64,000 nucleotides of DNA from the NCBI RefSeq assembly GCF_902506435.1, contig NZ_LR733215.1, positions 2,790,234 through 2,854,233 of the forward strand, read 5' to 3'. The notes beneath the pieces were generated by a model. It did not search any database and was not told the DNA's origin. It was given only the letters and a program-made list of their open reading frames with translations. The DNA comes from Nocardioides sp. AX2bis. GTDB taxonomy: Bacteria; Actinomycetota; Actinomycetes; Propionibacteriales; Nocardioidaceae. This document shows, in pieces, positions 1 to 8,131 of the stretch (the first letter of the stretch is position 1; every line of letters begins with the position of its first letter). Both the position numbers and the translations under genes were made by a program.

Positions 1-409
1 TGCCCGAGGAGGGCTGGTGCATCATGATCCGCGCGTGCGGCAGGGCGTAGCGCTTGCCCTTCGCGCCGGCGCAGAGCAGGAACTGTCCCATCGAGGCCGC
101 CAGGCCCATCCCGACGGTCGCGACGTCGTTGGGGATGTAGTTCATGGTGTCGTAGATCGCCATGCCGGCGTCCACGGAGCCACCGGGGCTGTTGATGTGC
201 AGGAAGATGTCGGCCTCGGGGTCCTCGGCCGAGAGCAGCAGCAGCTGGGCGCAGATCGCGTTCGCGTTCTGGTCGCGCACCTCGGAGCCGAGGAACACGA
301 TCCGCTCGCGCAGCAGCCGCTGGTAGATGTGGTCGTCGAGCACGTTGAGCCCTGCCCCGCCGTTCATCTGCGGGAGGCCCTCGCCAGGTCGGGTCTCGTA
401 GTCGTTCAC
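1..409 (-). CDS. clpP: ATP-dependent Clp protease proteolytic subunit, ClpP1-type (C-terminus cut by window edge)
   Basis: Serine protease subunit of the Clp machine, which degrades unfolded or tagged proteins in the cytoplasm with ClpX or ClpC. From the GTG at 409 the protein reads VNDYETRP; an in-frame ATG at 367 is an alternative start. Visible family hallmarks are [18 protein letters not shown], the nucleophile Ser106 in AASMGQF and the catalytic His131 in MMHQP. The sequence runs off the window just after that histidine, so the catalytic Asp and the C-terminal helix are not visible. It resembles mycobacterial ClpP1 more than ClpP2. Trigger factor lies upstream on the same strand, the usual partner, but two unrelated genes intervene. 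clpP2 and clpX probably follow outside the window. A ClgR-like box lies about 50 bp upstream of the start. Confidence 0.95.
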   Translation of the reverse strand, partial: MNDYETRPGEGLPQMNGGAGLNVLDDHIYQRLLRERIVFLGSEVRDQNANAICAQLLLLSAEDPEADIFLHINSPGGSVDAGMAIYDTMNYIPNDVATVGMGLAASMGQFLLCAGAKGKRYALPHARIMMHQPSSG

Positions 410-419
410 CCGGCCGACA

Positions 420-977
420 CTAGCCCGCGTCGGGCCCCGAACCACGGGTGATCCACCCCTGTTCGCCAACAGCGGACGCGGACGCCGCGGCGCCCATCCG
501 CTCGACCGTGCGGGCCATGCCCGCCTCGAGCTCGTCGGCGTGGGCGTCGCTGCCGCCCAGCAGCAGCGGCGCCGCCAGCCGGCTGAGCCCGGTGAGCCCC
601 CGGGGCACGGGCCGGCGGTGCACCACCCTGGTCCGGCCGTCGTCGGTCGGCTCCAGCTCCCAGATCCAGCGGGCGCCGCTGGTGCGCGTGTCCCACGACA
701 GCAGGCGCCCCGGCTCCAGCTCGGCCACCACCGACCGGCTGGGCCAGACCACGGCCCCGCGCCGGTTGATCCCGAGGTACTGCTGCCCGACCCGCAGCCC
801 GCCCGGCAGCAGCGCGCGCATGGTGACCAGCTCCGGGCTCCACTCCCCCATCCGCGCCACGTCGGACACCGTGGCCCAGACGACCGCGGGCGGGGCGTCG
901 ACCACCCGCTCCGCGCGCAGCTCGCGGGCAGCGGGTGACGGGTCGGGTGACGTGGACGCGGCGGGGTCGGAGGTCAT
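420..977 (-). CDS. SRPBCC (START/polyketide-cyclase-like) family protein
   Basis: A 185-residue cytoplasmic protein with the SRPBCC helix-grip pattern: an opening strand with [18 protein letters not shown], followed by WSPELVTM, a mid-domain GINRRG...VWPSRSVV strand pair and [17 protein letters not shown]. Proteins of this fold bind small hydrophobic ligands in a deep pocket; the ligand here cannot be told. The first 15-20 residues are Pro/Ser-rich and probably disordered. It lies 7 nt after the alpha/beta hydrolase stop and 10 nt before the clpP GTG, so it could be co-transcribed with both. The ClgR-like box for clpP lies inside its last codons. Confidence 0.75.
   Translation of the reverse strand: MTSDPAASTSPDPSPAARELRAERVVDAPPAVVWATVSDVARMGEWSPELVTMRALLPGGLRVGQQYLGINRRGAVVWPSRSVVAELEPGRLLSWDTRTSGARWIWELEPTDDGRTRVVHRRPVPRGLTGLSRLAAPLLLGGSDAHADELEAGMARTVERMGAAASASAVGEQGWITRGSGPDAG
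461..474. promoter_or_regulatory. ClgR-like operator upstream of clpP
   Basis: The sequence GTTCGCCAACAGCG matches the ClgR-type motif GTTCGC-N5-GCG known from Streptomyces and Corynebacterium clp promoters. It lies about 50 bp upstream of the clpP GTG and inside the 3' end of the upstream SRPBCC gene. This suggests clpP has its own ClgR-activated promoter. The match is seen directly; binding is inferred. Confidence 0.55.
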
Positions 978-984
978 CGCGCGA

Positions 985-2187
985 TCATCCCCGGCCGGCC
1001 CCGGCGGCGTCGAGCCACCGGCCCAGGGCGGCGTGGACGTCGGGGTGGTTGAGCAGGCCGAAGTGGTCGGTGCCGCCGACGTGGAGCACGTCGGCGCCCG
1101 GGAAGAGCTCCGCGCCGCGACGGTCCCGGCCGTACGCCGAGCGCGGCCGCACCAGGACGTCGCCGACCAGGTCGCCCACCGGGTGACGCTGCTCGCGGGT
1201 CAGGGTGGCGGCCACCAGGTGGTAGCGCGCGTGCGGCCAGGGCGGCACGTCGGCGGTCAGGCCGGCCACCAGGTCGTGCACGCCCTGGGAGCGCCAGTCG
1301 AGGATGCGGCCGAACGCCGCGGTCTCGGGGAGCAGCCCCAGCCCGCGCGAGCCGTGGCCGACCCCCCACGCGATCGGAGCGCCGAGGTGGGGCGTGCCGA
1401 GGGTGACGACGTCGCTGACCAGGTCCGCCCACGGCCGTCCCGACTCCGGCGGGGCGGCGGCCACGGCACCGGCGGCCCGCACCACCAGACCACCCATGGA
1501 GTGGCCCACCAGGACCACCCGGCGCACCGGGACCGGCCAGGCCTCGACCAGGCGCTGCATCAGGGCGGCGAGCGCGACGCCGTTCTCCCGCAGCGGCAGC
1601 CCGGAGTTGAGCCGCAGGAAGAGCGGCGTCCAGCCGCGGGCGGCCACCGCCTCGCCGTAGGTCGTGCCCACACTCTCGCGGTGGAGGTCCCAGGCCTCCT
1701 CGCTCTCGCACAGCCCGTGCAGGAAGACCACGAGGTCCCCGGTGGCCGCCGGGAACGCCTCGGCCAGCGGCGCCGGGTCGGGCTCGACGTCACGGTGCCG
1801 CACGCGCACCGCCAGCGGGATCGCCATCTGCGGCCGCTCCCGGAGCAGCCGGTCCCCGATCAGCCCGTTGACGGCCGAGGCCAGGAACCGACCGCGCGGG
1901 TGGTCCTCCAGCCGGGGCCCGACGCCGGTCGCGGCGAGCCGGTCCAGGCCGGTCGAGGTGACCTGCAGGCCGGCACCGATGCCGGCGTACACCGCCGAGG
2001 CGATGCTGCGGTGGGCCACCTCGGGCACGGTGGAGGCACCGAAGGTGGCCTTGCGGGTCACGCAGCGCACCCGGTCGGCGATCGCCAGGTGCGTGTCGCG
2101 GGCGCTGCGCACGACGACCTCGTCGGCGACCTGCGCCAGCAGCGACAACGCGTCCAGCACGGACGCACCCGGGGCGGCGGAGCTCAT
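985..2187 (-). CDS. alpha/beta-fold hydrolase (PGAP1/lipase-like esterase)
   Basis: A 400-residue serine hydrolase. The oxyanion-hole segment VVFLHGLCESEEAWDL lies near residue 155, and the nucleophile elbow GHSMGG lies near residue 230. It is followed by VTLGTPHLGAP, a signature shared with PGAP1-like lipases and triacylglycerol esterases. The last part carries a candidate catalytic His in GGTDHFGLL. The N-terminal 120 residues (VRCVTRKATFG and nearby) are an extra helical section typical of actinobacterial members. There is no signal peptide, so it probably acts in the cytoplasm. It sits between trigger factor and clpP but is unlikely to be part of the protease machinery. The substrate is unknown. 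Confidence 0.8.
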   Translation of the reverse strand: MSSAAPGASVLDALSLLAQVADEVVVRSARDTHLAIADRVRCVTRKATFGASTVPEVAHRSIASAVYAGIGAGLQVTSTGLDRLAATGVGPRLEDHPRGRFLASAVNGLIGDRLLRERPQMAIPLAVRVRHRDVEPDPAPLAEAFPAATGDLVVFLHGLCESEEAWDLHRESVGTTYGEAVAARGWTPLFLRLNSGLPLRENGVALAALMQRLVEAWPVPVRRVVLVGHSMGGLVVRAAGAVAAAPPESGRPWADLVSDVVTLGTPHLGAPIAWGVGHGSRGLGLLPETAAFGRILDWRSQGVHDLVAGLTADVPPWPHARYHLVAATLTREQRHPVGDLVGDVLVRPRSAYGRDRRGAELFPGADVLHVGGTDHFGLLNHPDVHAALGRWLDAAGAGRG

Positions 2188-2240
2188 GCCACCACGCTAA
2201 CCGATCCGGTGCACAGATGTGCACCGGACCGGTCGGCGGC

Positions 2241-3725
2241 TCACTTCTCGGCGTCGTCCTCGGTGGCGTCGTCCTCGGTGGCGTCGCCCTCGGCGGGCTC
2301 GGCCTCGGCGGCGCTGTCCTCGACGGTCTCGTCGGCGGTCTCGTCGCCGGCGGCGTCCTGCTCGGCCGCCTCGGCCGCGGCGACCTCCTCGGCGGAGGCG
2401 ATGCTGCCGTCGGGGCGCAGGTTCCGCATCTCGACCACGTTGCCGGACTCGTCGGTGACGGTGGCGGACTCGACGATGGAGGCCAGCGCCTTGCCGCGCA
2501 GGATCTCCTGGACCAGGTCGGGGATGTGGTTGTGCGCGAACATGTGGTTCGCGAACTCCTGCGGGTCCTGGCCGGACTGCTGCGCGCGACGCACGAGGTG
2601 CTGGGAGAGCTCGTTCTGGTCGACGCCGAGCTCCTCCTTCTTGGCGATCTCGTCGAGGATGAACTGGGCGGCGACCGCGTCGCGGACCCGCTTCTCCAGG
2701 TCGGCCTCGAACTCGTCGACCGTCTGGCCCTCGTCGTCGAGGTAGGCCTGCATCGTCATCCCGGCCTGGGCGAGCTGCTGCTCGACGCTCTGGCGGCGGG
2801 CGGTGAGCTCCTCGGCCACGACGGACTCCGGCAGCGGGACGTCGACCTTGTCGAGGAGGACCTCGAGGACGGCGTCGCGCGCGGCGGCGGCCTGCTCGAG
2901 GCGCTTGCCGTTGCGCAGCCGGCCGCGGACGTCCTCGGTGAGCTCCTCGTAGGTGTCGAACTCCGAGGCCTCCTGCGCGAAGTCGTCGTCGAGCTCGGGC
3001 AGCTCCTGCTCCTGCACCTGGCTGACGCGCACGCTCACCTCGACGTCCTCGCCGACCAGGTCGCCACCGACGAGCTGCGTGGTGAAGACCTTGTCGTCAC
3101 CGGCCGACAGCCCGACGAGGGCGTCGTCGAGGCCCTCGATCATGCCGCCGCGGCCGACCTGGTAGCTCATCTGGCTGACCTCGGCGCCCTCGACGGCCTC
3201 GCCGCCCTGGGTGGCGAGCAGGTCGATGACCACGAAGTCGCCGTCGGCTGCGGGGCGCTCGACGTCGGAGAGGGTGCCGAAGCGCTCACGCAGCGCGGCG
3301 ACCTGCTCCTCGACGTCGGCGTCGCTGACCTCGAGGTCCTCGACGCTGGCCTCGATGCCGTCGTACTCCGGCAGCTCGATGGTCGGCTTGACGTCCACCT
3401 CGGCGGTGAACTCCAGCTGCTCGTCCGGGGCGAGGTTGGTGACCTCGATCTCGGGCTGGGCCAGCGGCTGCAGGTCGTTCTCCTGCAGCGCCTCCATGTA
3501 CTTCTGCGGCACCAGGTCCTGCACGGCCTCCTGGAGCACGGCCTCGCGGCCGACCTGCCGGTCGATGATGGCGGCAGGGACCTTGCCCCGGCGGAAGCCG
3601 GGGACGTTGATCTGCTGGGCGATCTTCTTGTAGGCCGCGTCGAGGCTCGGCTTGAGCTCCTCGAAGGGCACCTCGACGGTCAGCTTGGCCCGGGTCGGGG
3701 TCAAGGTCTCGACGGCGCTCTTCAC
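2241..3725 (-). CDS. tig: trigger factor, ribosome-associated chaperone and peptidyl-prolyl isomerase
   Basis: Binds near the ribosome exit tunnel and folds nascent chains. The N-terminal ribosome-binding domain is clear: MKSAVETLTPTRAKL, then the signature NVPGFRRGKVP near residue 45. The middle FKBP-like PPIase domain spans roughly residues 150-245 (DGDFVVIDLLA...GLDDALVG), and the rest is the helical substrate-binding arm. At 494 residues it is longer than the E. coli protein (about 430) because of a very acidic Glu/Asp/Ala tail over the last 60-70 residues, common in actinobacterial Tig. The start ATG at 3725 is preceded by AGGAGACAACCTGTG on the coding strand, a good ribosome site. It heads a minus-strand run ending in clpP. 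Confidence 0.97.
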   Translation of the reverse strand: MKSAVETLTPTRAKLTVEVPFEELKPSLDAAYKKIAQQINVPGFRRGKVPAAIIDRQVGREAVLQEAVQDLVPQKYMEALQENDLQPLAQPEIEVTNLAPDEQLEFTAEVDVKPTIELPEYDGIEASVEDLEVSDADVEEQVAALRERFGTLSDVERPAADGDFVVIDLLATQGGEAVEGAEVSQMSYQVGRGGMIEGLDDALVGLSAGDDKVFTTQLVGGDLVGEDVEVSVRVSQVQEQELPELDDDFAQEASEFDTYEELTEDVRGRLRNGKRLEQAAAARDAVLEVLLDKVDVPLPESVVAEELTARRQSVEQQLAQAGMTMQAYLDDEGQTVDEFEADLEKRVRDAVAAQFILDEIAKKEELGVDQNELSQHLVRRAQQSGQDPQEFANHMFAHNHIPDLVQEILRGKALASIVESATVTDESGNVVEMRNLRPDGSIASAEEVAAAEAAEQDAAGDETADETVEDSAAEAEPAEGDATEDDATEDDAEK

Positions 3726-3779
3726 AGGTTGTCTCCTCGGTGTTCAGGTGTGCTCGGGTGGGTGGTGCTGGGACGGTGG

Positions 3780-3852
3780 TCGGGGCGACAGGACTCGAAC
3801 CTGCGGTCTCCTGCTCCCAAAGCAGGCGCGCTAGCCACTACGCTACGCCCCG
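3780..3852 (-). tRNA. tRNA-Pro (anticodon TGG)
   Basis: Read on the minus strand, the acceptor stem CGGGGCG pairs with CGCCCCG and the discriminator is A. The anticodon loop TTTGGGA is closed by CCTGC/GCAGG and presents TGG. The T arm carries GGTTCGAGTCC. CCA is not encoded. It lies upstream of tig and 58 nt from tRNA-Gly on the same strand, so the two may share a transcript. Confidence 0.95.
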
Positions 3853-3910
3853 CCAAGAGGCCCTGGCCGCCTGCGCGGTCACCCGCACAGGTCGTCCGGC
3901 AGCTCCTTGG

Positions 3911-3981
3911 AGCGGATGACGGGAATCGAACCCGCGTAGCCAGTTTGGAAGACTGGGGCTCTACCATTGAGCTACATCCGC
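3911..3981 (-). tRNA. tRNA-Gly (anticodon TCC)
   Basis: On the minus strand the acceptor stem GCGGATG pairs with CATCCGC, with discriminator T as usual for bacterial tRNA-Gly. The anticodon loop CTTCCAA gives TCC, and the T arm carries GGTTCGATTCC. It is 71 nt long and has no encoded CCA. It pairs with tRNA-Pro downstream. Confidence 0.95.
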
Positions 3982-4054
3982 CGGCGCGGGATCGGGCCCC
4001 GTACACCCCGGGAATCCTCGCACAACGCCGGGACGGCACCCAATCGGGTCCGGC

Positions 4055-5176
4055 TCAGGAGCGGTGGACCACGATCATCGCCCGGTCGTCGTCGGGTGAT
4101 CCGAGCGCGGTCACCAGCCGGGTCGCGGCCCCGTCCACGCTGGCCCGGAGCATCTGCTCCGAGGCGCCGAGCAGCCGGTCGATGCCCAGGTCGATGTCGC
4201 GCCGGGGCTCCTCGACCATGCCGTCGGTGTAGAGCAGGAGGCTGTCGCCGGGGCCGACCACGCCGCACGCCGCCACGAAGTCCGCTCCCTCGATCAGCCC
4301 GAGCACGGGTCCCTCGCTGTCCAGCAGCCCCCACCGGCCGGACCCGGCCGAGCGGTGCAGGGCCGGCGGGTGGCCGGCGGAGCGGACCTCGTAGCGCCCC
4401 GTGGCGAGGTCGAGGGAGAGGTGCACGGCGGTCGCGAAGCCCTCGTCCCAGTCCTGGCGCACCATGTAGTCGTTGGCCGCGGGCAGGAACCCGTCGGGAC
4501 GCGTGGCCCCGAGCAGGCCGCCGAAGGCGCCGGAGAGCAGGAGCGCGCGGGTGCCGGCGTCGGCACCCTTGCCGGAGACGTCCACGACCACCAGCTCGAG
4601 ACGGCCGGGCAGCTCGGGGCGGCCCGGGTCGTCGACCCGGGTGGCCACCACGAAGTCCCCCGCGAAGGGCGTGCCTCCCGCGGAGTGGATCGCGGAGTCG
4701 ACCTGCCACCCCGCGGGCAGCGCCGGGATGCCGCCCTGGGTGAGGATCCGGTCGCGGAGGTCGACCAGCATCGACTCCCCCCGCAGGCCGCCGACGCCGA
4801 GCTGCGAGCGGCGGAAGGAGGTGAAGAGCACGATCAGCCCCATCGTGAACTGCACCGTGGTCGGGCCGACGATGCGCGGTCCGGAGTTCCCGACGAGCGC
4901 GACCTGCGCGGTCAGCAGCACCATCAGGTAGATCACGAACCACGGCAGCGTGCGGGGGCCGAGGAAGATGCTGCCGACCAGCAGCGGGACCATCAGGCTG
5001 GTGAACGGCATGATCCCGTAGAAGGCCACCACGAGCAGGGCCACCACGGTCGACAGCGCACCGAGGCCGAGCGAGAGACGCGTCTCCGGGCTCACGCCGT
5101 GCCGGCGCAGCGAGCGGAACCCCCTCCGGGGCGCGAGCAGGCGCTCCGGGCGCACGTCCCGGGTCGGGGTGCTCAT
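4055..5176 (-). CDS. membrane-anchored PP2C/SpoIIE-type serine/threonine phosphatase
   Basis: A 373-residue RsbU/SpoIIE-family phosphatase; relatives dephosphorylate anti-anti-sigma factors in partner-switching stress circuits. Residues about 30-120 hold three to four hydrophobic helices (SLGLGALSTVVALLVVAFYG, then TSLMVPLLVGSIFL, WFVIYLMVLLTAQVALV). The cytoplasmic catalytic domain starts near residue 150. Its metal-binding motifs are PFAGDFVVA, VVDVSGKGADAG and the late LLYTDGMVEEP. There are no sensory PAS/GAF domains, so the membrane helices may be the sensor. No sigma or anti-sigma gene lies next to it, and its target is unknown. It is followed on the same strand by the DNA glycosylase after a 34-nt gap. 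Confidence 0.88.
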   Translation of the reverse strand: MSTPTRDVRPERLLAPRRGFRSLRRHGVSPETRLSLGLGALSTVVALLVVAFYGIMPFTSLMVPLLVGSIFLGPRTLPWFVIYLMVLLTAQVALVGNSGPRIVGPTTVQFTMGLIVLFTSFRRSQLGVGGLRGESMLVDLRDRILTQGGIPALPAGWQVDSAIHSAGGTPFAGDFVVATRVDDPGRPELPGRLELVVVDVSGKGADAGTRALLLSGAFGGLLGATRPDGFLPAANDYMVRQDWDEGFATAVHLSLDLATGRYEVRSAGHPPALHRSAGSGRWGLLDSEGPVLGLIEGADFVAACGVVGPGDSLLLYTDGMVEEPRRDIDLGIDRLLGASEQMLRASVDGAATRLVTALGSPDDDRAMIVVHRS

Positions 5177-5210
5177 CGCGGCACGGCCTCCGCTCGCTCG
5201 CTGGGAGCGC

Positions 5211-6074
5211 TCACCCTACGGCGCGGGAGCGGAACACGGGCTGGCAACGCGGGCACCAGAACAGGTTCCGCGCCGCGAGCTCCTTGGTCCGCACCGTCGC
5301 CCCGCAGACCAGGCACTCCTGCCCGTCGCGGCGGTAGACGTAGTGCTGACCGGTACGCCGTCGGGCCGGCCGCTGGCGGGCCGCAGCACGGTCCTCGGGG
5401 CGCAGCGTCTCGATCCGCCCGCTGCGGACACCCGCGGCCATCAGCTCGACCAGGTCGTCCCACACCGCCTGCCACTGGCTGACCCGCAGGGTCCGGCCGG
5501 GGCGCATCGGGTCGAGCCGCTGCCGGAAGAGCACCTCGGCCCGGTAGACGTTCCCGACGCCGGCCAGCACGGACTGGTCCATCAGCAGACCCCCGATCGG
5601 GGCCCGGCTGCGGCGGATCCGCTGCCAGGCCCGGTCCGGGTCGGCGTCCGGCTTGAGCGGGTCCGGCCCGATCCGGTCGAGCACGGCGGCCCGCTCGGCG
5701 GAGGTGACCAGCGCGCACTGCGTGGCGCCGCGCAGGTCGCCGTACGCCGTGCCGGCGCCGTGCCCGTCGGCGCCGTCGGCGACCAGACGCATCCGGACCG
5801 CTCCGACGGGGCCCGGCACCGCGTCCAGGCCGGGCAGTCCCGCGTGGACCGGCAGCTTGCCGTAGAGGCCGAGGTGGACGTGCACGACGTCCTCCTCGTC
5901 GAAGTCGAGGAACAGGTGCTTGCCGGTGGCCTCGGCGGCGCGCAGCACCCGGCCGTCCAGGATCGCCGCGGACTCCTCGAAGCGGCCCTGCGGGCTGGTG
6001 ACGGAGACGTGGCGGCCGCCGAAGGCGGCGTCGAGGTCGAGCGCGAGCCGCAGGAGGGTGTGGCCCTCGGGCAC
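5211..6074 (-). CDS. Fpg/Nei-family DNA glycosylase (endonuclease VIII-like)
   Basis: Removes oxidised bases and nicks the abasic site. It begins MPEGHT; after loss of Met the N-terminal proline is the Schiff-base nucleophile and the next Glu the general acid. The N-terminal beta-sandwich includes ATGKHLFLDF with the conserved lysine, and a helix-two-turn-helix follows near VLAGVGNVYRAEVLF. A C-terminal zinc finger is complete (CLVC...CPRC). The length of 287 residues is normal. The PEGHT start and overall flavour fit the Nei2/Nei-like branch rather than Fpg (which begins PELPE). It probably forms an operon with rpiB, whose stop is 4 nt upstream. Confidence 0.92.
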   Translation of the reverse strand: MPEGHTLLRLALDLDAAFGGRHVSVTSPQGRFEESAAILDGRVLRAAEATGKHLFLDFDEEDVVHVHLGLYGKLPVHAGLPGLDAVPGPVGAVRMRLVADGADGHGAGTAYGDLRGATQCALVTSAERAAVLDRIGPDPLKPDADPDRAWQRIRRSRAPIGGLLMDQSVLAGVGNVYRAEVLFRQRLDPMRPGRTLRVSQWQAVWDDLVELMAAGVRSGRIETLRPEDRAAARQRPARRRTGQHYVYRRDGQECLVCGATVRTKELAARNLFWCPRCQPVFRSRAVG

Positions 6075-6078
6075 GTCC

Positions 6079-6588
6079 TCAGCCCTGCTCTGCGGGGGGT
6101 CGTGCGGAGGCCGGCAGCGGCGGCAGCCCGCCCCCGGTCTCGTAGGTCGCGAGCTGCTCGATGCGGCGCACGTGGCGCTCGTCGCCGCTGAACGGCTCGG
6201 CGAGGAACACCTCCACGAAGCGGGTCATGTCCTCGAGCGGGTGCAGCCGCCCGCCGACGGAGACCACCGTGGCGTCGTTGTGCTGCCGGGCCAGGCGCGC
6301 GGTCTCCTCCGACCACGCCAGCGCGCAGCGGACGCCCCGCACCTTGTTGGCCGCGATCTGCTCGCCGTTGCCCGAGCCACCGACCACCACGCCCAGGCTG
6401 TCGCGGCCCTCGGCCCGCTCGGTCGCGACGGCCTCGGCCGCGCGCAGGCAGAAGACGGGGTAGTCGTCGAGCGCGTCGTAGGCGAACGGCCCGTGGTCGA
6501 CGCCCTCGAAGCCGTGGTCGGCGAGCCAGGCCAGCAGGTGGTCCTTGAGCTCGAGCCCGGCGTGGTCGGATCCGACGTGGACGCGCAT
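6079..6588 (-). CDS. rpiB: ribose-5-phosphate isomerase B
   Basis: Interconverts ribose 5-phosphate and ribulose 5-phosphate in the pentose phosphate pathway. The protein opens with VGSDHAGLELK, the RpiB/LacA signature, and has GGSGNGEQIAANKVRGVRCA. The active-site residue is the serine of GSGNG, as in mycobacterial RpiB, where E. coli has cysteine. The 169-residue length is normal, with a short extra Pro-rich tail. ATG at 6588 is the only good start. It lies between a lipase-like gene and nei with gaps of 12 and 4 nt, so co-transcription is likely. Confidence 0.95.
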   Translation of the reverse strand: MRVHVGSDHAGLELKDHLLAWLADHGFEGVDHGPFAYDALDDYPVFCLRAAEAVATERAEGRDSLGVVVGGSGNGEQIAANKVRGVRCALAWSEETARLARQHNDATVVSVGGRLHPLEDMTRFVEVFLAEPFSGDERHVRRIEQLATYETGGGLPPLPASARPPAEQG

Positions 6589-6600
6589 GGCTCGATCCTC

Positions 6601-7527
6601 TCAGGCCCCCGGTGCCGGACGGGTGGTGGGCAGGTGGTGCGCGACGAAGGCACCGACCTGCTGCACGGCCGTGGTCGCGGCGTCGTAGGCCGCCGGGTGC
6701 CGCCAGAACCCGTGCAGCATCCCGAGGTAGCGGGTGCCGGTCACCTCGACACCGGCCTCGGCCAGCAGCGCGACCAGGTGCTCCCCCTCGTCGAGCAGCG
6801 GGTCGTGCTCGGCGGTGAGCACCAGCGTCGGGGGCAGCGTCGCGAGGTGGTCGGAGAGCAGCGGCGCGAGGTCGGGGTCGGCGAGGTCGGCCGGCGACGC
6901 GGCGTACTGCGCCCAGTACCAGTCGGCGTCGCGCGGGTCGAAGCCGTGCGTCTCGCGGCGGAAGGACGGGAACGAGCCGGTGGGGTCGAGGAAGGGGTAG
7001 ATCAGCACGGTCGCGGCGAAGCGGCCGGGGTGGCGCAGCGCCGCGACGAGGGCCAGGTTGGCGCCGGCGCTGTCGCCGTGGACGACGACCGGGACGTCGA
7101 GCCCACGCGCGGGCCCCTCGGCGGCCAGCCAGGACAGCACCGCGTCGACGTCGTCGGGCGCTGCGGGGAACCGGTGCTCGGGCGGGCGCCGGTAGTCGAC
7201 GCTGAGCACGGCGTGCCCGCTGGAGCGGGCCAGGCGCCGGCTGGCGGCGTCGTGGACCTCGACGTCGTTGAGCACGAAGCCGCCGCCGTGCAGGTGCAGG
7301 ACCAGCCCGGCCACCGGGGCGTCGTCCGGGTCGACGGGCAGGTAGAGCCGGCACGGGACGCCGCCCGCGTCGACGTCCTCGACGTGGGGCAGGTCCTCGC
7401 GGGGCTCGGCCGCGGCGGCGGCCCGGGACTCGGCCCGGGCACGGTCGACGTCGAAGGCCGGGTCCCGGACCGGGACGTCGCCGGCGGCCGCCGCCAGCGC
7501 GGCCCGGGCCTGGGGGTGCAGCGCCAT
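6601..7527 (-). CDS. alpha/beta hydrolase of the hormone-sensitive lipase (type IV) family
   Basis: A 308-residue cytoplasmic esterase. It carries the HGGGF oxyanion-hole motif (LVLHLHGGGFVLND, near residue 80), the GDSAGAN nucleophile elbow (near residue 150), a catalytic-acid candidate in EHDPLLDEG and the histidine in MLHGFWRHP. This combination defines the HSL/type IV esterase group, which act on short-chain acyl esters. The native substrate cannot be told. It lies 14 nt downstream of the scramblase-like gene and 12 nt before rpiB on the same strand, so it probably belongs to one long operon starting near metG. Confidence 0.88.
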   Translation of the reverse strand: MALHPQARAALAAAAGDVPVRDPAFDVDRARAESRAAAAAEPREDLPHVEDVDAGGVPCRLYLPVDPDDAPVAGLVLHLHGGGFVLNDVEVHDAASRRLARSSGHAVLSVDYRRPPEHRFPAAPDDVDAVLSWLAAEGPARGLDVPVVVHGDSAGANLALVAALRHPGRFAATVLIYPFLDPTGSFPSFRRETHGFDPRDADWYWAQYAASPADLADPDLAPLLSDHLATLPPTLVLTAEHDPLLDEGEHLVALLAEAGVEVTGTRYLGMLHGFWRHPAAYDAATTAVQQVGAFVAHHLPTTRPAPGA

Positions 7528-7541
7528 CGGGGTCCGCCCGC

Positions 7542-8099
7542 TCAGCGGGCCATCAGGGCGTCGAGCGCCACCGCGACCGCGGCGGCGACGCGGAAGTCGA
7601 CCTCGGGGTGCGGCACCGTGACCGTGTACTTGTCGCGCACCGAGCCCTGACGCGTGACGGAGAGCAGCGGGGCGCCGTCGGGGGCCACGAAGTCGAAGTG
7701 GATCGGCAGGAACGGCAGGTCGGTGACGCGCCGGATGATCGCGACCGGCAGGCTCCGCTCCTGACCGGTCCCGGCGTACCCCGGCCCCTCGAGGTGGAAG
7801 GTCGAGCGGAGCAGGCTCGCCCCGAAGTCCTTGCGGAAGAAGCCCAGCGGTGCGCCGGCCTCGTCGGTGACGTCGTAGCCGGAGTTGAGGTCCACCCGCT
7901 TGCGCGCCTTGAACGCGAACACCGGGCGGGTCTTGGAGGCGTCCTCGAAGAACGTGACCTGCTCCTTGAACGCCAGCCGCTTCTGCTCGGCCAGGCCCAT
8001 CAGCGCGCCGAACGAGCCGTCGGGGTTGGCGGCGTAGAGCTCGTAGCGGTTGGTCGTCATCGCGATCTTCTGCTTGACGAAGAACGAGGGCAGGTACAT
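7542..8099 (-). CDS. LURP-one-related / phospholipid-scramblase-like (tubby C-terminal fold) protein
   Basis: A 185-residue protein beginning MYLPSFFVKQKIAM. It resembles the small actinobacterial LURP-one-related proteins, which adopt a beta-barrel around a central helix like the tubby C-terminal domain. Visible strands include NRYELYAANPDG, FKEQVTFFED, VFAFKARKR and GFFRKDFGAS, and it ends in a hydrophobic Ala-rich helix (VAAAVAVALDALMA). Whether it moves lipids or binds DNA or lipid is not known. ATG at 8099 was chosen; a GTG at 8111 is in frame. It is adjacent to metG (33-nt gap) on the same strand. Confidence 0.7.
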   Translation of the reverse strand: MYLPSFFVKQKIAMTTNRYELYAANPDGSFGALMGLAEQKRLAFKEQVTFFEDASKTRPVFAFKARKRVDLNSGYDVTDEAGAPLGFFRKDFGASLLRSTFHLEGPGYAGTGQERSLPVAIIRRVTDLPFLPIHFDFVAPDGAPLLSVTRQGSVRDKYTVTVPHPEVDFRVAAAVAVALDALMAR

Positions 8100-8131
8100 C
8101 GAGGCGGTCACGGCGGTGATCCTAGGCCGGT

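Noticed and set aside
2217..4232. 671-codon plus-strand frame over tig and the tRNAs
   Set aside because: It is antisense to trigger factor and crosses both tRNA genes; composition is Leu/Val/Asp-rich mirror sequence with no motif.
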